Source: Lyngbya aestuarii BL J (lineage in GTDB: Bacteria > Cyanobacteriota > Cyanobacteriia > Cyanobacteriales > Microcoleaceae). From it: a stretch of 64,000 nucleotides of DNA. Below the pieces are notes generated by a model, which did not search any database, was not told the origin of the DNA, and worked only from the letters and a program-made list of their open reading frames with translations. Positions 10,101 through 17,866 of the stretch are shown in pieces. Position 1 is the first letter of the stretch; each line of letters starts with the position of its first letter. The stretch spans positions 124,001-188,000 of the forward strand of contig NZ_AUZM01000003.1 in assembly GCF_000478195.2 (NCBI RefSeq), written 5' to 3'. Position numbers and translations under genes: made by a program.

Positions 10101-10592
10101 CAAGTCGTCCAGTCGAATTTACTCGAAACCATCGATCAAATCTTAGCCGAAACAAATTGTAACCCCCATTGCTTGAAACTCGAAATCACTGAAAGTATTA
10201 TTATGAAAAACTTTCAAACCTCTGTTGTGGTCTTAGATGAACTGCGAAATCGAGGGATTCAGTTATCAATTGATGATTTTGGTACCGGCTATTCTTCTCT
10301 CAGTTATTTACATCAATTTCCAATCAACACCCTAAAGGTTGATCAGTCTTTTGTGAGACGACTACAACCTAAAACCTTTAATTCTTTGGAAAAATCGAGT
10401 CAACAAATTCAAATTATTCGGGCAATTGTTACCTTAGCTCATAATCTCGACCTAGACGTAATTGCTGAAGGCATCGAAACCGATGAACAGAGACAACTGC
10501 TTCAGGAACTCGACTGTGAAATGGGTCAAGGGTATCTTTTTTCTAAACCCCTCAATCCCGAACAGGCGACACAATTTCTGTTAAACTCATAG
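7107..10592 (+). CDS. GAF-LOV-GAF-PAS-GGDEF-EAL protein (putative blue-light-regulated c-di-GMP enzyme)
   Basis: A 1,161-residue cytoplasmic signalling protein. Domains in order: GAF (~45-210), LOV-type PAS (~222-338), a second GAF-like region (~360-510), PAS (~525-645), GGDEF (~650-840) and EAL (~895-1155). The LOV call rests on GKNCRFLQ with Cys267 as the expected flavin-adduct cysteine and on NYRKDGTPFWN and FIGIQADIT downstream. The GGDEF site (RLGGDEF) is intact, but the inhibitory I-site RxxD is replaced by NSHD, so product inhibition may be lost. The EAL domain keeps EALVRW, EITES, DDFGTGYSS and EGIET, so phosphodiesterase activity is plausible. Which activity dominates cannot be told from sequence. 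Confidence 0.92.
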   Translation: MQIYKKMKTTGKISQEHIEHQLLANLQAQAKQQAAVADLGQRALAGLDLSILLDEAVSLIAETLDVEYCKVLELMPNGHAFFLRAGVGWHRGLVGYANVSASQQSQAGYTLFTQKPVIVEDLWVETRFPGTPLLHNHRIVSGVSVVIPGTVEETPYFQEYLSTEHHSSPSKKSQSSWGVLGVHTRQYRQFTQDDVHFLESVANVLASAIERHRSEEWMQVMKRAIDSSNNGIIITDPTQPNNPIIFANSGFEKVTGYSREEVLGKNCRFLQREEEQNGLRVDPVKQAIIEGRSCNQVIQNYRKDGTPFWNDFSISPVHNTKGHLTHFIGIQADITKRKYYEIALQKKSQDLTKFISCLKDLHKISTRIYRSLPEMFADYLQAGCKIFDLPMGGITQIEGDCYHIQAVKSYLEELQPEDQFNLSKRYCKTVIQQRKTMIFTQMDLEVEISKNLDHQNWKLESYIGTPIWVNGVIYGILDFASPQVRTQGFESLEREIIELMAESIGRFIATHQTQQKQAQAEVALRESEERYRRLVELSPEAIAVHSQGKFMYINYAGAKLLGANSADEIIGESIYKFIHPEYLSLVQNRIHKTEKKRLAIPLEEQKLIRFDGKVIDVEVAGIPATYQGKIATQVIIRDITIRKQVESQLIYEASHDALTHLPNRSFFNEQLRKALQRSKKEFNYQFALLFLDLDRFKVVNDSLGHLIGDQLLIEIAHRLETCVNSHDIIARLGGDEFTVLLDNIQSCREAVLMAEKIHDTLSQPFYLEGHNIFTTVSIGIVPSQKTLTGDPKDLQNYQNYQCILYNNPEDLLRDADIAMYRAKEKGRSRYELFDLTMQEHTLALLRLETDLRHAILGSAKSLNFNGLESQEILSLETAQPQSLNQSILPLLPSQNNCIDPTEFVVYYQPIVKLPTAKVVGFEALVRWIHPTRGLVSPGEFIPLAEETGLIIPLGSWILKQACQQLTIWQQSYDQVWEKQDIQNGAVPPLTMSVNLSSQQVVQSNLLETIDQILAETNCNPHCLKLEITESIIMKNFQTSVVVLDELRNRGIQLSIDDFGTGYSSLSYLHQFPINTLKVDQSFVRRLQPKTFNSLEKSSQQIQIIRAIVTLAHNLDLDVIAEGIETDEQRQLLQELDCEMGQGYLFSKPLNPEQATQFLLNS

Positions 10593-10633
10593 CAGATAGA
10601 GTCAGGAGTCCTAACAGAGTATGAGGGTGTAAA

Positions 10634-10909
10634 GTGCTGTTAATTCTTTATAGCAAACCAGGCTGTCATTTGTGCGAAGGATTACAAGAAAAATTAGAAC
10701 AAATTCTCGCCAATCCTGAAAGTGAATGTAAATTTGAGCTAGAAGTGCGAGATATTACGACTCAAGAGGACTGGTTTAAAGCCTATGAGTATGATATTCC
10801 GGTTTTGTGTAGACAACGGGATTATCAGTGTGGTGAAGAACCTCTACCTCGGGCTTCTCCCCGGATTTCTCCTCAGCAGTTAGACATGATGTTACGGAAG
10901 TATCTCTAA
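10634..10909 (+). CDS. Glutaredoxin-like protein (DUF836-type)
   Basis: A 91-residue thioredoxin-fold protein with the N-terminal motif YSKPGCHLCEGL, that is a CxxC active site (CHLC) on the first helix, followed by DIPVLCR. This matches the small glutaredoxin-family proteins common in cyanobacteria. The start is GTG at 10634. It follows the GGDEF/EAL gene by about 40 bases and could be co-transcribed. Substrate unknown. Confidence 0.8.
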   Translation: MLLILYSKPGCHLCEGLQEKLEQILANPESECKFELEVRDITTQEDWFKAYEYDIPVLCRQRDYQCGEEPLPRASPRISPQQLDMMLRKYL

Positions 10910-11064
10910 AAACAGGGTAATGAAAAAAGGGTGGACTCAGCAAAAGTGTCAAGACTCAAGATCGGGTTGATCGATCAACGCATTGACTCGACTCACTTTT
11001 CCTGAAATTGTCCATTTACCATGATCATGCAAAGTTAAACTTAATTTGTTGGTGAGGAGTTGTG

Positions 11065-12591
11065 ATGAAATTAAAGGAGTTACTCGCAAAAGTTGCCGAT
11101 CTGTCTGAATTCAAACCCCATCCCGCTTTTGAGAAGGAAGTTAAGGGGTTAGCAACCAATTCCCATGCGTGTCAAACGGGGGATTTATTTATTGGAATGC
11201 CGGGAACCCGAGTCGATGGCGGGGATTTTTGGCCAAGTGCGATCGCCAATGGTGCTGTGGCGGCGTTAGTTTCTCAAATGGCGGCGGAGAAGACTCCACA
11301 GACGTCAACTGAAAGCCCAGAACTTCCTTGTGTTATTCCCAGCGCCGATATGACCACCGCTTGCGCCCAAGTTGCGGCGGCTTTTTATGGTTATCCAGCC
11401 CAACAGCTTAAACTGGTAGGGATCACGGGAACCAATGGCAAAACCACAACCACTCATTTGATAGAATATTTGCTGGAACGCTCAGACAAACCGACTGCTT
11501 TGTTTGGGACGCTTTATACTCGTTGGTTAGGTTCACAAGTTACCGCTACCCACACGACTCCTTTTGCGGTGGAACTTCAACAAAAATTAGCCGAGGCGGT
11601 GAAAGCGGGTTGTCAGTATGGCGTGATGGAAGTTAGTTCTCATGCACTCCACCAAGGACGAGTGTTGGAATGTCCTTTTGAGGTGGCAGTTTTTACGAAT
11701 TTAACCCAAGACCATCTCGACTATCACCAGACGATGGAAGATTATTTTGAGGCGAAAGCGTTGCTATTTAGTCCCCAATATCTTCAAGGTCGAGCGATTA
11801 TTAACGCCGATGATTCCTATGGAAAACGCCTAATTGAACGTTTACAAGCGGATCAGGTTTGGAGTTATAGTATTGATGATTCTACGGCGGATTTGTGGGC
11901 CGATCAACTGAGTTATGAACCCAATGGCGTCAAAGGAGTTTTGCATACGCCTCAAGGTGAAGCGGCTTTTGAGTTGCCTTTGGTGGGTCAATACAATTTA
12001 TCTAATTTGCTGGCGGCTATCGGGGCGGGGTTGTCACTGGGCTTAGATTTGGCGACGATGATGGCAAAATTACCCCAGTTTTTGGGGGTTCCCGGACGCA
12101 TGGAACGAGTTCAGATTAGTCCTCAGCAGGATATTAGTGTAATTGTTGATTATGCTCATACTCCTGATAGTTTGGAGAATTTGTTAAAGGCTTCTCGTCC
12201 GTTTATTCCTGGGCGAATGATTTGTGTATTTGGGTGTGGGGGAGATCGCGATCGCACGAAACGCCCGAAAATGGGAAAAATTGCGGCGGATCTCGCAGAT
12301 GTGGTGGTGGTGACTTCTGATAATCCTCGCACCGAAGATCCGAATCGGATTCTAGAGGATATCTTAGCGGGTATTGATTTGGGGGTCAAACCGATAGTGA
12401 TGTGCGATCGCGCTAAAGCGATTCAGCGTGCTATTTCTGAGGCGAAACCGGGTGATGGGGTGCTGATCGCCGGAAAGGGTCACGAGGATTATCAAATTTT
12501 GGGAACTGAGAAGGTTCACTTTGATGATCGTGAACAAGCCCGAGAAGCGCTTTTAGCAAAAGTCTCATCGGGTGAGTGTCCGGAATCATAA
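11065..12591 (+). CDS. murE: UDP-N-acetylmuramoyl-tripeptide synthetase (MurE)
   Basis: A 508-residue Mur ligase that adds the third amino acid of the peptidoglycan stem peptide to UDP-MurNAc-L-Ala-D-Glu in the cytoplasm. The ATP loop GITGTNGKTTT, the carbamylated-lysine region (HQTMEDYFEAKALLF), DYAHTPDSL, and the substrate motif TSDNPRTEDP are present. DNPR is the meso-diaminopimelate-specific form of that motif. Length is normal. The start is ATG at 11065, with GAGG upstream; a GTG one codon earlier is also possible. Confidence 0.95.
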   Translation: MKLKELLAKVADLSEFKPHPAFEKEVKGLATNSHACQTGDLFIGMPGTRVDGGDFWPSAIANGAVAALVSQMAAEKTPQTSTESPELPCVIPSADMTTACAQVAAAFYGYPAQQLKLVGITGTNGKTTTTHLIEYLLERSDKPTALFGTLYTRWLGSQVTATHTTPFAVELQQKLAEAVKAGCQYGVMEVSSHALHQGRVLECPFEVAVFTNLTQDHLDYHQTMEDYFEAKALLFSPQYLQGRAIINADDSYGKRLIERLQADQVWSYSIDDSTADLWADQLSYEPNGVKGVLHTPQGEAAFELPLVGQYNLSNLLAAIGAGLSLGLDLATMMAKLPQFLGVPGRMERVQISPQQDISVIVDYAHTPDSLENLLKASRPFIPGRMICVFGCGGDRDRTKRPKMGKIAADLADVVVVTSDNPRTEDPNRILEDILAGIDLGVKPIVMCDRAKAIQRAISEAKPGDGVLIAGKGHEDYQILGTEKVHFDDREQAREALLAKVSSGECPES

Positions 12592-13284
12592 GCTAATTGT
12601 GTGAAGATCTGTAACAGTACGAATTGTTAGAGGTCAGTGAGCATGAGGTTTCCCAGTCTAAAAGGATGGAGATTTGCTATTTCTCGAAGCGATAGACATC
12701 AACAGCATCATGGCGGGGTTTATTGATTGATGTTTGGGTTGCAAGTCTCCCCTTTCCTTATCTCTCCATGTTTGATGGATGTGACAGTTAAGAAAGCTTC
12801 ATACAGTTTCTATCTGAAGACAGATGATTTATATATGCTGTATGATAAGTTAGAATAGAGAGTAAAATCTTATTCTAAATGTTCTACTCTTTGCGATGAT
12901 CAATTCACCGATGGAAGTCATAGCTAGTGTGAGACCTAGTAAAAATTTATATCAAGATTGTTTGATTTGATTTTCATCCCAATGAGCAAAGAAAAAAGCT
13001 TTTTAAAAATATCAGGGAGCAGAGCAGATTTAGGTAGAGAAAATAACAATAATCTATTATTCTCTGTACAGATGAAGGTTTATTTCATCTATAAAGCCTA
13101 AGTAAAGAATCAAAAAGCAGACTCTTTTTAATCTCAAATTTTGTGTTGAAAGCATAAATCTCAACATATAACTTGAGTTTAAATTAGAAACAAAGATAGG
13201 AAAACCTATCACACGAACTCAAATAGAACTTGGGGATAGGGTAAGAAGAAGTTGTTGTTAGAAAGCCGATAGGACAAGTATGTT
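12592..13284. other. Long intergenic region, no gene recognised
   Basis: Nearly 700 bases of AT-rich sequence with many stops in all frames. No tRNA-like fold, strong terminator or repeat was seen. It may hold an unrecognised small RNA or the promoter of the following small membrane gene, but nothing specific supports either. Confidence 0.4.
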
Positions 13285-13506
13285 ATGGAAACTTTATTAA
13301 TCTACTACTTTTTGATTGCTTTAGCCGCTTTTGGGATGTGGTTTATCGTATTTTTGAATGACTCGACCACTCCCCTCAGTGATCGCAAATCCTGGGTTAT
13401 TTTAGTGCTGGCTTCTTTCTGCTGGCCGATAACAGTTCCAAGCTCTATTGCGAAACTGACAACTACAACAGGAAACACAACCCAGAGTGTATCCATAAAG
13501 GAATAA
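13285..13506 (+). CDS. Small membrane protein, short paralogue of the next gene
   Basis: A 73-residue protein of unknown function with two hydrophobic helices around the conserved segment NDSTTPLSDRKSWVIL and FCWPITVPSS. The same pattern (RDFTTPLTHLNSWKML, LWPIAVPIS) begins the downstream protein, so the two share an N-terminal membrane module. This copy lacks the C-terminal soluble repeats. The start is an ATG at 13285. Family not recognised. Confidence 0.65.
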   Translation: METLLIYYFLIALAAFGMWFIVFLNDSTTPLSDRKSWVILVLASFCWPITVPSSIAKLTTTTGNTTQSVSIKE

Positions 13507-13573
13507 ATCAGGACTGCTATAGATAGCAATAATAGCGGTATGTAAATTAAGATATTAATATTGACTCCCAGTT

Positions 13574-13598
13574 AACCCTCAATAACATGGGGGTTTTT
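13574..13598 (+). terminator. Hairpin plus T-run after the small membrane gene
   Basis: AACCC pairs with GGGTT across a twelve-base loop and is followed by TTT, about 70 bases past the stop. The stem is short, so it would be a weak terminator. Confidence 0.4.
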
Positions 13599-13758
13599 AG
13601 ATTAAGACGAGAGTTCTCTCTAATTCTACTCAGGGTGCTAATCTCAATCCTTAAATTGATGTCAAAAAGAACATAAATTGCTATAGAGTGATTGAGAATA
13701 AATGGAGATAAAAAAGTAACAAGAAGGTTCTATATCCTGAATAAAGACTCAACACTTT

Positions 13759-14373
13759 ATGAATCTCATATCAGTAATCTACTGTATTGGTGGCTTGGCG
13801 AGTTTCTCGGTTTGGTTTAGTTTACTTGTTCGCGATTTTACGACTCCTCTCACTCACCTAAATTCCTGGAAAATGTTGCTGCTGATGACTGTTTTATGGC
13901 CGATTGCTGTTCCAATTTCGTGGATAGAGTTAATTGTTAAAAACCAAAAAACAAAGCCAAGTCTAAATACTTCATTACCTCTGAATCCTTTACCTTTAGG
14001 CTATCTTTTGAAGAAAGCAGGTTTAATTTCAGAATCTCAGCTTATTCAAGTATTAGATGTTCAGCAAACCGCCCATAATTATATGAGAATTGGAGAAATT
14101 ATTGCTAGTTATGGATGGTTGAAGCAAGAAACAATCGATTTTTTTGCAGACTCTTTAATCAAAATAAGAACTCAGCCTCAGCAGCCGATTGGACAGTATC
14201 TTAAATCTGCAAAACTTTTAAATGATCTGCAAATTGAGGTGATTTTAAATGAACAACATCAGACCAATTTACGTTTTGGAGAAATTGCAGTTAAGAAAGG
14301 ATGGGTTCAACTGGAAACGATTAATTTTGTCTTAGATTATTTACAGCATAAGTCTCAGACTTTTTTGAGTTAA
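13759..14373 (+). CDS. Two-helix membrane protein with MshEN-like helical repeats
   Basis: A 204-residue protein of unknown function. Residues 1-60 form the same two-helix membrane module as the short paralogue upstream. Residues ~75-200 hold four similar segments: LGYLLKKAGLISESQL, RIGEIIASYGWLKQET, PIGQYLKSAKLLNDLQ and RFGEIAVKKGWVQLET. This LGxxLxxxGxI...L pattern resembles the MshEN motif, which in type II/IV secretion ATPases binds cyclic di-GMP. If the likeness holds, this would be a membrane-anchored c-di-GMP receptor, but the key residues are only partly conserved, so that is inference. Confidence 0.7.
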   Translation: MNLISVIYCIGGLASFSVWFSLLVRDFTTPLTHLNSWKMLLLMTVLWPIAVPISWIELIVKNQKTKPSLNTSLPLNPLPLGYLLKKAGLISESQLIQVLDVQQTAHNYMRIGEIIASYGWLKQETIDFFADSLIKIRTQPQQPIGQYLKSAKLLNDLQIEVILNEQHQTNLRFGEIAVKKGWVQLETINFVLDYLQHKSQTFLS

Positions 14374-14398
14374 CATTGAAAGAAAATTTGTCTCACCT

Positions 14399-14884
14399 CT
14401 ATTTCATTTCAGTTTCAGTTTGATCTTGTTCTGTTTGAGAAGACAATAAAGTTTGAGATGAGATTTTGTGAACATTTTCTTGGCTAATTTGAATAGAATA
14501 TTGCAGATCGTTGACAACAGCTTGAGCTTCAGATAAGCTTTGATTAAGATGAGATATCGTATCCTGTTTCATTGCTTGAATATTTTGCTGAGTTTGTTGA
14601 ATTTTTTGAATTGACATTACCAATAAAACCAAAACACTGGTTACAGTTGAAGTTGAAACCAAAACAGCAATAACAATCCAAGTATTCACAAAGGGAGTAA
14701 TGCGGCGAACACTGGGATAAACTTCATTTTGAATTTCGGTGAGAGTATAACTATTAGCGCTGATCAAACGCTCATAAATAGATGCAGCTAAAACTGAATT
14801 TTGAAAACTTATAGAAACCGTTAAGATCAACCCAAATAACTGACTCAATTTAATCATATCACAAATCAATAGATTATTAATCAC
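14399..14884 (-). CDS. Membrane protein with coiled-coil tail, related to the upstream TPR protein
   Basis: A 161-residue protein with a signal-type N-terminus (LSQLFGLILTVSISFQNSVLAA), a second hydrophobic helix (WIVIAVLVSTSTVTSVLVLLV) and a coiled-coil segment. The coiled-coil part (SLSEAQAVVNDLQYS) resembles LSEAQTLLSHLQYQ in the gene just upstream, and both carry the helix in the same place, so the pair looks like a duplication in which this copy has no TPRs. It lies six bases after that gene and is probably co-transcribed. Function unknown. Confidence 0.65.
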   Translation of the reverse strand: MINNLLICDMIKLSQLFGLILTVSISFQNSVLAASIYERLISANSYTLTEIQNEVYPSVRRITPFVNTWIVIAVLVSTSTVTSVLVLLVMSIQKIQQTQQNIQAMKQDTISHLNQSLSEAQAVVNDLQYSIQISQENVHKISSQTLLSSQTEQDQTETEMK

Positions 14885-14890
14885 TAAAAA

Positions 14891-16099
14891 TTAACTTTGA
14901 ATTTGAATTAATTGTTGAAATCGTTGATCATTAACAAGAGATTCTAAATCCGTTTCTTTCTTGGCTAAATTGCGAACAACAGTGGGTTTTATACTCATCG
15001 CCCGCTCTAAGCTTTCTAGAGCCAAGTCTACTTTATTTTGAACGCCATAACACCGAGCTTGATTATACCAAACTAAATAAAAATCAGGATTTAATTGTGC
15101 CGCTTTTTGATAAGAATCAATCGCTTCTTCATACCGTTGAAGTTGTGCTAAAGCCAATCCTCTATTATTCCAAGCATCGACATAATTTTCTCGAAGATGA
15201 ATCGCTCGTTCATAAGATAAAGCCGCAGCTTCGTAATATTTTAACTTCCCTAACGCTACACCCCGATTATTCCACGCATCCGCATATTCTGAACGCAATT
15301 GTAAAGCTTGCTCATAGGAGGCGATGGCTTCGTGATATCGTTGGAGTTTCGTTAAAACAACACCCCGATTATTCCAAACTTCTACCCCATGAGAATCGAG
15401 TTGTAAGGCGCGATCATAAGCTTGAACCGCTTCATCATAACAGCCTTGAGTAAAAAATTTATCCCCTTGTTTTGCATAATCTTGAGCCAGTTTTAAATTT
15501 TGTTGACTATCGGCAGAACTAGGTTGAGGAAGTTGAAGATGAGATTGGGTTTTCAGAGACTTTAAAGAGCGATCAACCTCAGTATTTTGGTATTGAAGAT
15601 GAGATAAAAGTGTCTGAGCTTCAGAGAGCATTGTTTCTAATTGAGATAACGCATCTGCTTTTAGACTGTCGATTTCCTGTTGGGCTAAAATCGTTTTTTG
15701 GTTTAACTGAGCTAACATAAACCAAACCCCCGCCGCCGCTAATGTGGGCATCACTAACAATAGAATTAACAATAAGTTAATCACTGAAAGTTTGTGACGG
15801 AAAGCTTGATCGACTTCGGCTTGAATCGAGTTTTTGATCTCTTGTTGTTCGCTCAAGCGGGGAATTTGTGCAACCGGAAGAATCGTTCGTTGTTCCAGCA
15901 ATAATGAAGTTGGAGTCGCAAAAGAGAGTCTCCCAGAGAATATAATTGATACAATGAGAATCCAACCCCCAAAGGTAAACTGATTTGGAGTTGGATGAGC
16001 TTGTTTACGAACTCGTAAAAGGAATAACAGGATCGCTATCGAGCCTTTTATCTTCTTTACTAATGACCGTGAACTCCAAAGTAGAACACCTGCTCCCAT
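14891..16099 (-). CDS. Membrane-anchored TPR protein
   Basis: A 402-residue protein with two hydrophobic segments (WILIVSIIFSG near 45-60 and LLLILLLVMPTLAAAGVWFM near 105-125), a coiled coil, then four to five tetratricopeptide repeats from ~205 to 365. Each repeat has the form YxxAxxxYxxALxLxxxxxxAWNNRG. TPRs mediate protein-protein contacts; the partner is unknown. It is the first gene of a likely two-gene unit with the 161-residue protein downstream, and is divergent from rimM with only 44 bases between. Confidence 0.8.
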   Translation of the reverse strand: MGAGVLLWSSRSLVKKIKGSIAILLFLLRVRKQAHPTPNQFTFGGWILIVSIIFSGRLSFATPTSLLLEQRTILPVAQIPRLSEQQEIKNSIQAEVDQAFRHKLSVINLLLILLLVMPTLAAAGVWFMLAQLNQKTILAQQEIDSLKADALSQLETMLSEAQTLLSHLQYQNTEVDRSLKSLKTQSHLQLPQPSSADSQQNLKLAQDYAKQGDKFFTQGCYDEAVQAYDRALQLDSHGVEVWNNRGVVLTKLQRYHEAIASYEQALQLRSEYADAWNNRGVALGKLKYYEAAALSYERAIHLRENYVDAWNNRGLALAQLQRYEEAIDSYQKAAQLNPDFYLVWYNQARCYGVQNKVDLALESLERAMSIKPTVVRNLAKKETDLESLVNDQRFQQLIQIQS

Positions 16100-16143
16100 A
16101 GATTCATTCAGTTTATTTAGCCTGTGAGTGTAGAAATCTTATC

Positions 16144-16755
16144 ATGTCTGAGTGGATTGAGATTGGTAAAATTGTCGCCGCCCAAGGATTAGACGGTGAA
16201 GTTCGGGTTAACCCCAATTCTGACTTCCCGGAACGATTTCTGGAACCGGGGACACGTTGGCTACTGCAACCTGGACAATCTGAACCCCAACCGATAGAAC
16301 TTCTTGAGGGACGTCAAATTCCAGGAAGAAGTCTCTATGTGCTGGAATTAGAGGGAATTGAAAATCGAGAACAAGCCGAAGCATTGCGAAATAGCACGTT
16401 ATTTGTATCTAAAAATGATCGCCCTTATTTAGAAGAGAATGAATTTTATTTGTTGGATTTGATTGGCTTGGAAGTGTTTAATCAACTGACTCAAGAAGTG
16501 ATTGGTGTTGTGATTAGTTTGGTTCCGGCGGGAAATGATTTGTTAGAAGTTGAACTTTATTCATCGACTTTAGAACCTTCAGAAATTCCTTTAGATTCCG
16601 ATCAACCTTCTGCTGAGGTTTCTCCCCCTCGTCGAAAAAAACGTAAATCAAAACCCAAAACAGTTTTGATTCCATTTGTTGAAGAAATTGTTCCTGTGGT
16701 GGATTTAAACAAAAATCGAGTTGAAATTACACCTCCGGTTGGATTGATCGAGTAA
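16144..16755 (+). CDS. rimM: Ribosome maturation factor RimM
   Basis: A 203-residue RimM, which assists 30S subunit maturation by binding ribosomal protein S19 near the 16S rRNA head. The N-terminal domain reads IGKIVAAQGLDGEVRVNPNSD, and a PRC-barrel domain begins near YLLDLIGLEV and ends with LIPFVEEIVPVVDLN. Between about residues 140 and 175 is a proline/basic insertion (SPPRRKKRKSKPK), as in other cyanobacterial RimM proteins. The start ATG is 44 bases from the divergent TPR gene. Confidence 0.92.
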   Translation: MSEWIEIGKIVAAQGLDGEVRVNPNSDFPERFLEPGTRWLLQPGQSEPQPIELLEGRQIPGRSLYVLELEGIENREQAEALRNSTLFVSKNDRPYLEENEFYLLDLIGLEVFNQLTQEVIGVVISLVPAGNDLLEVELYSSTLEPSEIPLDSDQPSAEVSPPRRKKRKSKPKTVLIPFVEEIVPVVDLNKNRVEITPPVGLIE

Positions 16756-16766
16756 ACTTTGAGAAA

Positions 16767-17237
16767 TTAAACGAGATTAAATTCTTTGAGTGCGGGTAGA
16801 AAGTTATGATTTTCGTGACTTGGACGACTGAGTTTAATTAGTGCAAATCGCTGAAGTGGTGTTAAACTTTGCCAGTGTTGAACTGTGAGTTGAACGCCGA
16901 CTTCTTCAGCTTTTTGTTGAACTGTTTCGGGGATGTTTTCTATCTCTAACCAAGCTGGATTTTCCTCAATGGGTAAGTCTTTTAACGGGATATCGGTATA
17001 TTTTTCGGCAAATTGTCGTAAGAGATTTTGATAACTTTGAATTTCTTCTGGAGTTGTCGTCGGGTGTTCGACTAATATTTGACGTTCAGTTTGAGGAAAT
17101 TGATTCCAATGGGCTAATTTTAACTTCACCCCACAGGTATCCAGTTTATAGCGAACAATCATCGGAATACAACGTAAAGAAGCGACAAAATCATCTTCAA
17201 ATTCAAAAAAATACGTCACTTTTATTTCTCCATCCAA
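16767..17237 (-). CDS. narM: Nitrate reductase-associated protein (NarM-like)
   Basis: A 156-residue protein matching the Nitr_red_assoc family: FEFEDDFVASLRCIPM and VRYKLDTCGVKLKL at the N-terminus are diagnostic. In cyanobacteria NarM is needed for maturation or activity of the ferredoxin-dependent nitrate reductase NarB. No nitrate-assimilation gene is seen nearby, so here it is separated from narB. It converges with rimM with 11 bases between the stops. Confidence 0.82.
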   Translation of the reverse strand: MDGEIKVTYFFEFEDDFVASLRCIPMIVRYKLDTCGVKLKLAHWNQFPQTERQILVEHPTTTPEEIQSYQNLLRQFAEKYTDIPLKDLPIEENPAWLEIENIPETVQQKAEEVGVQLTVQHWQSLTPLQRFALIKLSRPSHENHNFLPALKEFNLV

Positions 17238-17330
17238 TTAAATTTGATTTTATATTATAGCGTAATGATTGAGACTTTTATTCTCAGCAACTCGTTGATT
17301 ATAAAGAGTCTGAATGATTTCAAGATTAGA

Positions 17331-17804
17331 TTAACGATCATGGTCACGATTAGCATTTGTTCGACGAATAATCCAATAACTAATCGACAAAGCAAATAAA
17401 GCTAAAGCTAAACCCATTAAATCCACTCCACTTTTCTTATCCAGATTAAAGAGAATAATTTTTCGCGCCACCGCAATTAAAGAAGTAACAATGACTAACT
17501 CAACTTGAATAACGTGTTTTCTAAGATAAGCCGAAATATTCTCTAAAAGTTCAAGTGCAATTAACAGATTTAAAAATAATCCAAAAATTTCAAAAAGAGT
17601 ATTTTTAAAGATTAGATCAGGATCAAAAAGTAACTCTTTGAATAAGAAAACCATTAAATGACCCGTCGCCGAGATGATCAAAGCCACCATCGCCAAAGAA
17701 AGAATTTTGGAGATGATGACCTCAATATCTTCTATGAAGTCAATGAATTTTTCATCACTTGACCAGAAACGGAATAGCCAAAAGTTGTTTTTGAACCGCC
17801 CCAT
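17331..17804 (-). CDS. PsiE-family (phosphate-starvation-inducible) membrane protein
   Basis: A 157-residue protein with four predicted transmembrane helices and the characteristic stretch ENISAYLRKHVIQVELV followed by TSLIAVARKII and ISYWIIRR. This matches the PsiE-like family widespread in cyanobacteria. Its biochemical role is unknown. The gene stands alone, with independent neighbours on both sides. Confidence 0.8.
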   Translation of the reverse strand: MGRFKNNFWLFRFWSSDEKFIDFIEDIEVIISKILSLAMVALIISATGHLMVFLFKELLFDPDLIFKNTLFEIFGLFLNLLIALELLENISAYLRKHVIQVELVIVTSLIAVARKIILFNLDKKSGVDLMGLALALFALSISYWIIRRTNANRDHDR

Positions 17805-17866
17805 AATTTAAAAACATCTGAAAAACTTAATTCAGATTGTAGCGGTATTCTTGTCTTTATATCAAG

